Positions 46,908-53,615 of a stretch of DNA of 64,000 nucleotides are shown here, piece after piece. The stretch is from Paracoccus wurundjeri (GTDB taxonomy: Bacteria; Pseudomonadota; Alphaproteobacteria; Rhodobacterales; Rhodobacteraceae): NCBI RefSeq assembly GCF_030678915.1, contig NZ_JAUUTZ010000001.1, forward strand, positions 62,001-126,000. Reading direction: 5' to 3'. Below the pieces are notes generated by a model. The model made no database searches, was not told the DNA's origin, and was given only the letters and a program-made list of their open reading frames with translations. Every line of letters begins with the position of its first letter. The first letter of the stretch is position 1. The translations under genes were made by a program, and so were the position numbers.

Positions 46908-46927
46908 CGGCGGGTTTTACCCCGCCG
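46908..46927 (-). terminator. Hairpin ending module copy 2
   Basis: Reverse complement, base for base, of the 44785-44804 hairpin; it closes the inverted module. Confidence 0.7.
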
Positions 46928-46928
46928 G

Positions 46929-46997
46929 CTAATTGGATGCTATTGCCAGAGCTGCAATAAGGCTGGAAGGCAGAAGCCCACCCTCATTCTCCCAGCG
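46929..46997 (-). other. Conserved 22-codon coding segment (module copy 2)
   Basis: Translated on the minus strand to a TAG at 46929-46931, it gives RWENEGGLLPSSLIAALAIA and more, the counterpart of 44713-44781, same codon count to the stop. No start codon is evident in frame. Confidence 0.5.
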
Positions 46998-47020
46998 TTC
47001 TATCGAGACATTTTTTGTAT

Positions 47021-47155
47021 TCAGCTGGCGTTTTGATCTGTCGAGGCGGGCTCTTTGTTCTTCTCCCCGTCCTGCTTCGGGGTCTTCACCTGCTCCGACT
47101 GGTCACTTGGTTGAATGTCTTTCTGTTCGGGCTTCGGTTTATACGGGGCGCTCAT
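47021..47155 (-). CDS. Small P/K/Q-rich protein, inverted-module copy 2
   Basis: 44 residues: MSAPYKPKPEQKDIQPSDQS then EQVKTPKQDGEKNKEP and on. Same composition and position as the protein at 44559-44690, with the leader and ribosome site (GGAGGG) identical. The two copies point at each other. Confidence 0.55.
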   Translation of the reverse strand: MSAPYKPKPEQKDIQPSDQSEQVKTPKQDGEKNKEPASTDQNAS

Positions 47156-47162
47156 CGGCATT

Positions 47163-47199
47163 CCCTCCATAACACCGCGCAGGATTACTGTGCGGATAC
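47163..47199 (-). repeat. Conserved 37-base leader (copy 2)
   Basis: Exact reverse complement of 44516-44552; carries the ribosome site for the small gene ending at 47021. Confidence 0.9.
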
Positions 47200-47323
47200 A
47201 GTAGACGTGGGGTCTTGGCAGCCGATATACATCAGGTCCAGGTCAATAATCGCACAAGGCATGGAGATCATTCCTAAGATTGACCAGCGCCAGCGGTAAA
47301 CTCTGCAGCGTGCGACCGCGATT

Positions 47324-47437
47324 TCACAGCGAGCCGGCGCTTTTCAGTGCCTCTGCCCGCCGATCTCGCCCAGTGATCGCATCCAGTCGTTCTTGTAGCT
47401 TTGCGCGGGCCATCTGTTCCAGCTGCTCCTGAGACAG
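47324..47437 (-). pseudogene. C-terminal fragment of a holin-like gene
   Basis: In frame to a TGA it gives the last ~36 residues (SQEQLEQMARAKLQERLDAI and on), matching the C-terminus of the protein at 49665-50069. I count about 84% identity over 111 bases between the two DNA segments. The rest of the gene is absent here. Confidence 0.8.
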
Positions 47438-47535
47438 GCAGGGATTATAGCTTGGAATTTTCCGAACCTATTGACTCTCCGTCCGCGACGCCGCCTGATT
47501 GCTTCTGGTGAAAACATTGATCCTTCGAGGCGGAA

Positions 47536-48288
47536 ATGGTCGAGGATGCGGACATGGATGACCCGTGGCAAGTACCGGCTGGGGGTTTCTCGCCGAACGC
47601 CGAAGACGGCGATCCTATCTGTATTGAAACCATAGAGAATGTTGAGCCACTGGACCGACAATTTGGGATCAGTCCCAAGAAGACCGTTCCGGACGTGCTG
47701 CGGGAGGTCATTTTCGGTCAGCCCGAGCCGACCCAACCCGAAATTGAAATAGCAGGCGGAGATCCAGCTAATGTGCCATCGATGCAGACCTATGCTATCC
47801 TGGATGCAGCGAAGGTCACAAACCTGCCCGAGCTATTAGGAGCAAGCGGGTTAGAGCATCGTTGCCTGTTCAAAGGTAATGCCTATGATGATCTGAAGGA
47901 TGTGGCGCCGTGGCTTGTCCGGTTGGAAGAGGGAAACGACTTCACTCGCCGTTTGTTCACCGGTCCTGACGGCATCAACGGGCTATGGGACAAAGAGCCG
48001 GGGATCTACGTGCGGTCACGCGGAATTCTGGATGAAATATTTCGACATTTTAGAAAATTCACTCGCTTGCGAGACAAAAAAGACCAGTGGAGATACTTCC
48101 GGTTTTGGGATCCTGAATTTTTTACAATTGCCTCAATGTTCGCAAAAGCAAAAAGATGTGATGTCTCAATAATTATGGGACGAACAATAACTCTATCTTC
48201 TGTCGGAAATTATGTAATTGATCCAGCGGAAGGTAGACATGCCAGTAGTCGTGATCGTGAAGAGCGAGAAATAGAGATATTTAATTAA
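47536..48288 (+). CDS. DUF4123 protein (T6SS effector chaperone type)
   Basis: 250 residues. From about residue 82 it matches DUF4123 (Tap/TEC adaptor) proteins, which load type VI secretion effectors onto VgrG or PAAR: MQTYAILDAAKVTNLPELL, then SGLEHRCLFKGNAYDDL, VAPWLVRLEEGNDFTRRLF and EPGIYVRSRGILDEIFRHFR. The first ~80 residues are a less conserved leader; similar leaders occur in relatives. It opens a four-gene cassette. The C-terminal stretch is atypical and AT-richer. Confidence 0.82.
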   Translation: MVEDADMDDPWQVPAGGFSPNAEDGDPICIETIENVEPLDRQFGISPKKTVPDVLREVIFGQPEPTQPEIEIAGGDPANVPSMQTYAILDAAKVTNLPELLGASGLEHRCLFKGNAYDDLKDVAPWLVRLEEGNDFTRRLFTGPDGINGLWDKEPGIYVRSRGILDEIFRHFRKFTRLRDKKDQWRYFRFWDPEFFTIASMFAKAKRCDVSIIMGRTITLSSVGNYVIDPAEGRHASSRDREEREIEIFN

Positions 48289-48303
48289 TCTGCAAAGTAT
48301 ATC

Positions 48304-48627
48304 TTGATAAATAAGAAAATTAAGAGTCATGAAAAGGAATTCAAAAAAAGTATGAAGGCGTCATTTGTGATGAGATCTTACGTGACCATGTTCGGAAATC
48401 CCGCGATAAAGGGGACTGGGCATGTTGGAATAGGGATTGTTTGTGATATTGTTTACGCTTCGCACTATTTTTTTGATGAAAACTTTGATGTTGTGAAACA
48501 CATGTGGGCGTCGTGTAAGGTTAATGATGAGTGGCGATTTGATAAAATAGTTAGATTGAGAAACACAATGATTTTTTGCCTAAGGACTGGAATTAATCCC
48601 GTGAAAATAGATAATATTTGGAGCTAA
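48304..48627 (+). CDS. Low-GC protein of unknown function in the T6SS cassette
   Basis: 107 residues as drawn, in AT-rich DNA (much lower GC than the chromosome). Begins at TTG or possibly at the ATG at 48352 (MKASFVMRSYVTMFGNPAIK). It has several aromatic residues and cysteines but matches nothing I know. Located between the DUF4123 gene and the putative effector, so it could be an accessory or immunity-related protein. Start uncertain. Confidence 0.5.
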   Translation: MINKKIKSHEKEFKKSMKASFVMRSYVTMFGNPAIKGTGHVGIGIVCDIVYASHYFFDENFDVVKHMWASCKVNDEWRFDKIVRLRNTMIFCLRTGINPVKIDNIWS

Positions 48628-48631
48628 TGTT

Positions 48632-49252
48632 ATGGGGAGTTCTGGAACGTCGAACACCGATGGCGACGAAGCAGGAATCGAAGAGGATGTTCAAACGGCC
48701 GCGGCTGGGGCGGATGACGAAAGTGACGCCGAAGCGTCATGCCCATGCCCTAAGTGGAAGTATGAAATCGGTGCCAACCATATCGGCGGGGCTTTGGGCA
48801 GGGAGTATTATCATCTTTTTGTACGGGTAACTGATTTGATGAACTTGTCGAGCCCGACATATAGAGCGGGGCCGAGTGCCGATGGGCAGCCGGCTATCAG
48901 CGGTGTCATCATGGGGACGATGACACCCGATTCAGTGGTGACGCCCAACGAGGATTATGAAAGTTCCGATGATGAGCTAAGCTTAGGGTACATTTTGCCT
49001 ACGATATTCAATAATTTTCCGGGGTCACTCGAAGATACAGGAGTTGCGATATTCGGAGAGGCAGTAATTCTCGACAAGGATCATAACCTTGGTTTGACAC
49101 AGCACTCCCAAGAAATTGCCGACAAAAAAATAAAATACGTTCCAACAGGACCTAACAGTAACTCATACGCCACTACAATTGTAAACGAAGAGGGCATCGG
49201 TGCAGAGCCGCCAGATTGCTGGGCTCCAGGAGCGGGTGTTAGCTTACTATGA
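48632..49252 (+). CDS. Putative T6SS effector (papain-like/GPNSN motif)
   Basis: 206 residues. An acidic leader is followed by CPCPKWKYEIGANHIGG, YYHLFVRVTDLMN with its His and the C-terminal TGPNSNSYATTIVNEEG and PDCWAPG segments. Together these resemble a family of predicted papain-like or NlpC-like effector domains in Rhs/T6SS proteins (inference). No PAAR or VgrG domain is seen. GGAG ribosome site; its stop overlaps the next gene (ATGA), as effector-immunity pairs often do. Confidence 0.6.
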   Translation: MGSSGTSNTDGDEAGIEEDVQTAAAGADDESDAEASCPCPKWKYEIGANHIGGALGREYYHLFVRVTDLMNLSSPTYRAGPSADGQPAISGVIMGTMTPDSVVTPNEDYESSDDELSLGYILPTIFNNFPGSLEDTGVAIFGEAVILDKDHNLGLTQHSQEIADKKIKYVPTGPNSNSYATTIVNEEGIGAEPPDCWAPGAGVSLL

Positions 49253-49602
49253 GAATTATCATTGCATTCTTAATGTTATTCTCAACCTCTGCAATGGGAG
49301 ATGCTGATATGAACTGCATAATGATAAATTATGACATGTCGCCTGAACAAGCTCAAAACCTGGTTGAAAAAAGTATCAGGCAAGTTCCCGTTGAGGACGT
49401 CCCCGGCCTTTTTTGTCAGGATCATCTCTTTTACCCTCCAAATGTGACCTTCTCCGACGATGGTACGTTTTATGTCGGGCTTTCCATCCAAGAAACCAGG
49501 GGGGGCTTGCCTAGGCTTCATAGGTTCATATTTCACTGGAGCGTTAGAGAAGGAGCAACGGACAAGTTGCTAGATGTAAATTATGGAACCTTATCTCCAT
49601 GA
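49249..49602 (+). CDS. Putative exported immunity protein
   Basis: 117 residues with a signal peptide (MRIIIAFLMLFSTSAMGDAD) and a small domain containing three cysteines or so (MNCIMINYDMSPEQAQNLV, GLFCQDHLFY). Starts on the effector's stop codon. Position and export fit a periplasmic immunity protein for a cell-wall-acting toxin, but this is inference. Confidence 0.55.
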   Translation: MRIIIAFLMLFSTSAMGDADMNCIMINYDMSPEQAQNLVEKSIRQVPVEDVPGLFCQDHLFYPPNVTFSDDGTFYVGLSIQETRGGLPRLHRFIFHWSVREGATDKLLDVNYGTLSP

Positions 49603-49664
49603 AACTACATGTATATATTGATCAGGGCTTTGATCTTTGCTGCGTCCTCCGCTACCTATCGCCT

Positions 49665-50069
49665 TCACAGCGCGCCGGCGCCTTTCAACGCCTCAGCTAG
49701 CCGGTCCCGCCCGGTGATCGTGTCCAACCGTTCCTGTAGCTTTGCCCGTGCCATCTGTTCCAGTTGCTCCTGAGACGGGCCGAGCTTGCGTATCGCGCCG
49801 GGAACGGATTGCCTCACATAGCTGACGATTTCACCCGCCGTGCGATCCGGCACCGCGATGGAGGGATGGCGCTGCAAGGTATCAATGGCCAGACCCACAC
49901 CGGTATTCAGGGCCGAGTGGAGCGCAGCGCGATGCCGGGCCTCGATGTCGATCCGCCACCGCTCTGGCAGGCGGCGGAAGAACCACGCCAGCGCAGCCAG
50001 AATCAGCCAGACGGCATAATCCACGATGATTGGTTGCAGAATGTTCTGCATGCTGTCGATGATGTTCAT
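49665..50069 (-). CDS. Holin-like phage protein
   Basis: 134 residues with one N-terminal hydrophobic helix (QPIIVDYAVWLILAALAWFF) and a charged, helical rest ending in SQEQLEQMARAKLQERLDTI and on. It starts 3 bases after the lysozyme gene, as holins often pair with endolysins. It could be another lysis accessory protein. A copy of its end is at 47324-47437. Confidence 0.6.
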   Translation of the reverse strand: MNIIDSMQNILQPIIVDYAVWLILAALAWFFRRLPERWRIDIEARHRAALHSALNTGVGLAIDTLQRHPSIAVPDRTAGEIVSYVRQSVPGAIRKLGPSQEQLEQMARAKLQERLDTITGRDRLAEALKGAGAL

Positions 50070-50072
50070 GAC

Positions 50073-50609
50073 TTAACCTCCAATGGCTGCGAGACAGATG
50101 CGCTGTTCCGCAGCGCGGCGGTTCACGAGGCCTTGGACGGTTTTTCCGCCAGCCTTGTTCCAGCGTGGCAGCTCGTTGCAGGCATCGCGCCATCGGCCCG
50201 CATTGGCGCGCTTCGCCAGCGTCGAGCTGCAAGCGGCACCGGTGCCGACGTTGTAGGACCAAGAGATCAAGGCGACCTGCACATCGAGAGGCTGATCGGG
50301 CAGGGCAGGGATGCACCGGTTCAGCGGTTCGCGGAACTCGGCCAGAGCATCCATCAGCATCTTGCCGCACTCGGCCGAGGTGTAGCGGTCACCCTGCTTG
50401 ACGCCTCGCGTTTCGCCGTAACAGACCGTCCAGACTGGCGGGCTGGCGACGCGATCGAGATAGGCTTCGGTGCGTTCGCCTTCCCACGGACCAACGAATG
50501 CGGCAGCGGCAGCGAGAACGGCAGCAGCGCCAGTTGTGGTCGCCGCTTTGCGCTTGGACGAAAACAGTGAGGCAATCCACGCCCAGAGCGCGGACAGGAA
50601 TTGGTTCAT
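50073..50609 (-). CDS. Phage lysozyme (GH24 endolysin), possibly SAR-anchored
   Basis: 178 residues from the ATG at 50609 (GGAG site upstream; an upstream in-frame start adds 9 residues). A hydrophobic, Ala-rich region near residues 24-42 could be a SAR signal-anchor. The active site follows the T4-lysozyme pattern: Glu in GPWEGERTEAYLD with Asp nine residues later and then TVCYGET. Hydrolyses peptidoglycan for host lysis. Confidence 0.85.
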   Translation of the reverse strand: MNQFLSALWAWIASLFSSKRKAATTTGAAAVLAAAAAFVGPWEGERTEAYLDRVASPPVWTVCYGETRGVKQGDRYTSAECGKMLMDALAEFREPLNRCIPALPDQPLDVQVALISWSYNVGTGAACSSTLAKRANAGRWRDACNELPRWNKAGGKTVQGLVNRRAAEQRICLAAIGG

Positions 50610-50662
50610 AACATTCTCCATGAAGAAGCCGCCCAAAAGGCGGCGCAGCTAGGGCGGTATTT

Positions 50663-50678
50663 GTGTATTTATTTACAC
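50663..50678. promoter_or_regulatory. Operator-like inverted repeat 1 upstream of hicA
   Basis: GTGTA-TTTATT-TACAC. Same half-sites as 50706-50721; likely a HicB binding site. Confidence 0.7.
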
Positions 50679-50685
50679 GTAGCGC

Positions 50686-50714
50686 TTGACGCGTCGGCTG
50701 ACCTTGTGTATATA
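50686..50714 (+). promoter_or_regulatory. Predicted hicAB promoter
   Basis: -35 TTGACG (50686-50691) and -10 TATATA (50709-50714) with a 17-base spacer. The -10 box lies within operator 2. Confidence 0.75.
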
Positions 50715-50721
50715 TTTACAC
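50706..50721. promoter_or_regulatory. Operator-like inverted repeat 2 upstream of hicA
   Basis: GTGTA-TATATT-TACAC, overlapping the -10 box; binding here would block transcription. Confidence 0.75.
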
Positions 50722-50735
50722 AGAAAGGAGGCGCG

Positions 50736-50918
50736 ATGGAGCGAAATTCGAAAAAGCTCCTGAAGATGCTCAAAGCGGAAGGCTTCGAGGAAGTGTCAAA
50801 AAAAGGCTCTCACCTGAAGCTTCGGAAAGGCGAAAGGACCGTAATCCTTCCACATCCGAAGAAAGACCTGCCGCTAGGGACAGTCAGAAGCATATACGAA
50901 CAGGCAGGGCTGCTTTAG
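50736..50918 (+). CDS. hicA: HicA mRNA interferase toxin
   Basis: 60 residues: MERNSKKLLKMLKAEGFEEV then SKKGSHLKLRKGERTVILP, with the catalytic histidine in GSHLKL (dsRBD fold). AAAGGAGG ribosome site. Followed by hicB on the same strand. Toxin-antitoxin pairs are common in mobile elements. Confidence 0.93.
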   Translation: MERNSKKLLKMLKAEGFEEVSKKGSHLKLRKGERTVILPHPKKDLPLGTVRSIYEQAGLL

Positions 50919-50968
50919 GCCCTGCTTCCTTCGCGCTCCCGGAAACAGCAAGTCGCAAGAGGAAAAAC

Positions 50969-51364
50969 ATGCGTTACTTTACAGCTATCGTTCACAAAGA
51001 CGAGGATAGCGCCTATGGGTTGACCTTCCCCGATCTTCCCGGCTGCTTTGCCGCGGCAGATACCTGGGATGGAATTCCCGCAGTTGCGGCGGAAGCCCTC
51101 GATCTGTGGTTTGAGGATATGCCGGATGTTGTTCCGGCATCCCTCGATGATATTCGCCAGCGGAAAGACGTGGCGGAAGCCCTTGCCGCTGGCGCAGTTC
51201 TGATGCCGGTTCCCTATATCCCGGCTGATACAGCACTGGCCCGGGTGAATATTTCGATGGAACGCGGGCTATTGCGGGCTATCGATGAAACCGCGAAAGC
51301 TCGTGGAATGACACGGTCATCGTTCATAGCGTCATCAGCTCGCAGGGAGCTTGTCGGCGCTTAG
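50969..51364 (+). CDS. hicB: HicB antitoxin
   Basis: 131 residues: an N-terminal HicB domain (MRYFTAIVHKDEDSAYGLTF then PDLPGCFAAADTWDGI) and a C-terminal ribbon-helix-helix part (VNISMERGLLRAIDETAKAR) for DNA binding. It is 50 bases downstream of hicA; the operators above would be its targets. Confidence 0.93.
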   Translation: MRYFTAIVHKDEDSAYGLTFPDLPGCFAAADTWDGIPAVAAEALDLWFEDMPDVVPASLDDIRQRKDVAEALAAGAVLMPVPYIPADTALARVNISMERGLLRAIDETAKARGMTRSSFIASSARRELVGA

Positions 51365-51365
51365 A

Positions 51366-51632
51366 TTACGGCCCCCTGTCGATCTTCGCCTCGATCTTGC
51401 GCAGGCTGTCGAGGATGAGGATCAGCCGTTCATCCTGTCGGGCTGTCGTGTATTCGACAGATCGAATGCGGGCCTCGTTGGAGGAAATGGCCTTAGCTTG
51501 CTCTGCCGCCTTCTCTGACAGGCTCTCGGTCGTAGAGACCAGTTGCTGCCATCCGAACAAGATCCCTGCGATCGTCCCGGCACCCACCAGCAGGTTACCG
51601 GTGCTAATTCGTTTGTCGATCTCCCAAGCCAT
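51366..51632 (-). CDS. Small phage membrane protein
   Basis: 88 residues: MAWEIDKRISTGNLLVGAGT then IAGILFGWQQLV forms one membrane segment; the rest is a charged helix (ISSNEARIRSVEYTTARQDE). Resembles small phage lysis- or tail-associated membrane proteins. A strong AAAGGAGG ribosome site at 51632. A farther in-frame start at 51707 lacks one. Confidence 0.58.
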   Translation of the reverse strand: MAWEIDKRISTGNLLVGAGTIAGILFGWQQLVSTTESLSEKAAEQAKAISSNEARIRSVEYTTARQDERLILILDSLRKIEAKIDRGP

Positions 51633-51783
51633 ATGGCCTCCTTTCGGGCATAGAAAAAGCCCTGCGCGAGGCGGGGCTGACGAAACGTCGAAGTGTCGCG
51701 GACACAAAGAACTAGCCGAAATGCGCTTGCATAACGTGCAGTGATGGGCGAGTTATCGCCTATGGCTAGGATCGGCATGACCC

Positions 51784-52029
51784 ATGGATGAATTCAAAGA
51801 CGCGCTTGAAAAGCTGGCGAATAAGCGCGCTTTGCGCGAGGCGCGGGAAAGGCGGAAGATCCAGAAGGATCTGGCGAAGGGCCTCATGGATGATCATGCA
51901 GATGATGAGTCCGAGGCTAAATCGCCGCCGAGTTCGAAACGGACCATGGTCCGGGCCCGTCTGAGAATACAGCTCGCACCATTCCGATATGGCGCCCTGG
52001 CGGCGGCGCGGAAACCCTGTGCTGCGTAG
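51784..52029 (+). CDS. Questionable small charged ORF
   Basis: 81 residues: MDEFKDALEKLANKRALREA then RERRKIQKDLAKGLMDD look like a charged helical protein; the C-terminal half runs through the antisense of the tail gene and is probably not native. Could be a truncated gene. No ribosome site. Confidence 0.3.
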   Translation: MDEFKDALEKLANKRALREARERRKIQKDLAKGLMDDHADDESEAKSPPSSKRTMVRARLRIQLAPFRYGALAAARKPCAA

Positions 52030-52663
52030 CTGACACCGCTTCGACGGCCGGAATGACCAGGCTGTCAAACTCGACAATTGCGACTTCATACGACACGGCA
52101 CCTGCTACGGGCGTCCATGACAGAAGCAGGTCACTGCCCGAGGCGCTCCATTCCGTGATTACTGGAGCCGACCGCTGATTAAGAACGGTGGTTTCCTGCA
52201 AAATTCCGGTCGCGATCACCTCGTGCCCCAGATTGGTCGGATGGATGTTGTCGTCTGATATGACATCCTGACCCACAGTTATGTTCGAAAACTGAACTTG
52301 CCCGTCAGTATTTGCACCGTCAACCGTGAGCATAAGGTCATAGAACTCCGCTCCTTCCGGAGACGTCCCTTCATTGGTGAATATTTGAACAGACGTGTCC
52401 GAAAGCGTGATGTAATCGCCGCTGGTCGTGGAAATTACGGTGTCGGGATTCTCTGAGCTTAACCAGCGGATTTGAATTCGGGCGCGACCGGTGGTTCCGC
52501 CGAGACGACGAATATCGGCTGAAATCCACAACTCGCCCTCCGGAACGGGGGATACATTACCCCCCTGATTGTTAGAAACCGTTGTGAGCGTGCCAACATA
52601 GGTCGCTGAACATGCAAGCGAGCGAACATCGAGTATCGTTCGCCGCATTCTGCTGGGCGCCAT
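51917..52663 (-). CDS. Truncated phage tail/SGNH-like protein with FN3 domain
   Basis: Roughly 229 confident residues after a doubtful start. A beta-rich (carbohydrate-binding-like) part contains DDNIHPTNLGHEVIA, a GDSL/SGNH hydrolase Asp-His motif; the C-terminal part is fibronectin-III-like (APVITEWSASGSDLLLSWTP). Such proteins occur at phage tail tips. The first residues of the reading (to about 52605) lie antisense to an integrase fragment and are probably junction noise, so the true N-terminus is lost. Confidence 0.55.
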   Translation of the reverse strand: MAPSRMRRTILDVRSLACSATYVGTLTTVSNNQGGNVSPVPEGELWISADIRRLGGTTGRARIQIRWLSSENPDTVISTTSGDYITLSDTSVQIFTNEGTSPEGAEFYDLMLTVDGANTDGQVQFSNITVGQDVISDDNIHPTNLGHEVIATGILQETTVLNQRSAPVITEWSASGSDLLLSWTPVAGAVSYEVAIVEFDSLVIPAVEAVSATQHRVSAPPPGRHIGMVRAVFSDGPGPWSVSNSAAI

Positions 52664-52879
52664 TCTTTCGCGACCAATGCCATGCGTCTTGGAGTCGGAA
52701 TCAAGGATGCGATGGACGCCGGAGGATGGAAGTCAGCCGCATTGTTCATGGAAACATATGTCCACAGCGATGATCCGGGGCGACGTGTCGTCTCTGCCTT
52801 AGAAGGCACAAAATTGGCACAGGTTTCGGCCGGAAAGAGAAAACAGAAGAAAAAACAATTACCTAAAAAGGGCGGTTAA
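52610..52879 (+). pseudogene. Integrase (tyrosine recombinase) C-terminal fragment
   Basis: About 90 codons, open from just after an in-frame TGA at 52607. It contains PHSAGRHSFATNAM, IKDAMDAGGWKSAALFME then TYVHS with the nucleophile Tyr, matching the catalytic end of phage integrases. The N-terminal domains and the first catalytic Arg are absent, so it is inactive. It ends 2 bases before attR. Confidence 0.85.
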
Positions 52880-52881
52880 TT

Positions 52882-52929
52882 CCCTCCTAAGGGGCAGGTT
52901 ACAGGTTCGAATCCTGTCGGGGTCACCAT
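52882..52929 (+). repeat. attR, right att repeat
   Basis: 48 bases identical to attL (43797-43844), reproducing the 3' end of tRNA-Arg(CCT) without the 5' part. Confidence 0.93.
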
Positions 52930-53123
52930 TAAAGAAAATAAAGTGAATTATTCGAAACGGCGGGTTTGTGACGAATGTCATGACCAGAACGCGGCAAGAA
53001 TATGTATCGAGCTGTGGCACAATCCCGGCAGAACGATTCTCGACCGGATCGCGCAGAAGAGAGACGGGCGATCCCATGACGGCAGGTCACAGCGCCGAAT
53101 AATAGCCGAAAGCCTGACTCGCG
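52930..53123. other. Relic next to attR
   Basis: No gene supported. Bases 52986-53040 align without gaps to 43911-43965 inside the island's left end (42 of 55 identical by my count), suggesting the remains of another element that used the same site. Confidence 0.5.
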
Positions 53124-53615
53124 TCAGACCGTTTCCACATCGATCGGCAAGGCGGTGGTCGTCCGGACGGTTTCCATCGCGAATTTAGATGTCACGTTCC
53201 GGCATGGCAACGCGCGTGTCAGTTCCAGATAGAACTGGTCAAAGGCAGAGGTGTCGGCCACAACGACCTTCAGCAGGTAATCGATATCACCTGCCATTCG
53301 ATAAACCTCTACGATTTCATCGAATTGCGGGATGATCTTTCGAAACTGCGCTCGCCATTCCGGGCTGTGATCCGCAGCCTCGATTTCGATGAATACCATC
53401 AATCCAAGGCCAATCGTATCGGGATCAACCAGGGCAACCCGGCCGGTGATGATCCTGGCAGCTTCGAGCTTTTGCACCCTTTTCCAGCAGGGCGTCTGAG
53501 ACAATCCGACACGCTCTGCCAATTGTGCCACGGGCAGGGTCGCGTCTCGCATCAGTTCATGAAGGATTTTTCGGTCAATCCTGTCGAGTGCGGGCGTGTT
53601 TACTGGAGCGTTCAT
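53124..53615 (-). CDS. Lrp/AsnC-family transcriptional regulator
   Basis: 163 residues: N-terminal HTH (LDRIDRKILHELMRDATLPV then AQLAERVGLSQTPCWKRVQKL) and a C-terminal RAM/AsnC sensing domain (GDIDYLLKVVVADTSAFDQF). Amino acid-responsive regulators; the target here is unknown. It overlaps the upstream unknown gene by 4 bases on the same strand. Confidence 0.92.
   Translation of the reverse strand: MNAPVNTPALDRIDRKILHELMRDATLPVAQLAERVGLSQTPCWKRVQKLEAARIITGRVALVDPDTIGLGLMVFIEIEAADHSPEWRAQFRKIIPQFDEIVEVYRMAGDIDYLLKVVVADTSAFDQFYLELTRALPCRNVTSKFAMETVRTTTALPIDVETV

Larger units (their letters stand above)
43797..52929. mobile_element. Integrated degraded prophage / genomic island in tRNA-Arg(CCT)
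   Basis: About 9.1 kb bounded by a 48-base perfect direct repeat starting in tRNA-Arg(CCT). It carries a lysozyme, a holin-like protein, a tail-associated SGNH-like gene, HicAB, a beheaded integrase, a T6SS-type effector cassette and several small unknown genes. Structural phage genes (capsid, terminase, portal) are missing, so it is a remnant. Parts are AT-richer than the chromosome. Confidence 0.9.

Noticed and set aside
46933-47172. A plus-strand reading antisense to module copy 2
   Set aside because: The opposite strand shows conserved leader, ORF and hairpin, so the plus reading is probably a shadow.
47344-47736. A 130-residue minus-strand reading
   Set aside because: Its 5' part is antisense to the DUF4123 gene, and near 47324-47437 the minus strand carries the holin-like fragment in another frame.
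52943-53188. An 81-residue plus-strand reading right of attR
   Set aside because: It overlaps the relic sequence and the lrp gene end, with no domain or ribosome site.
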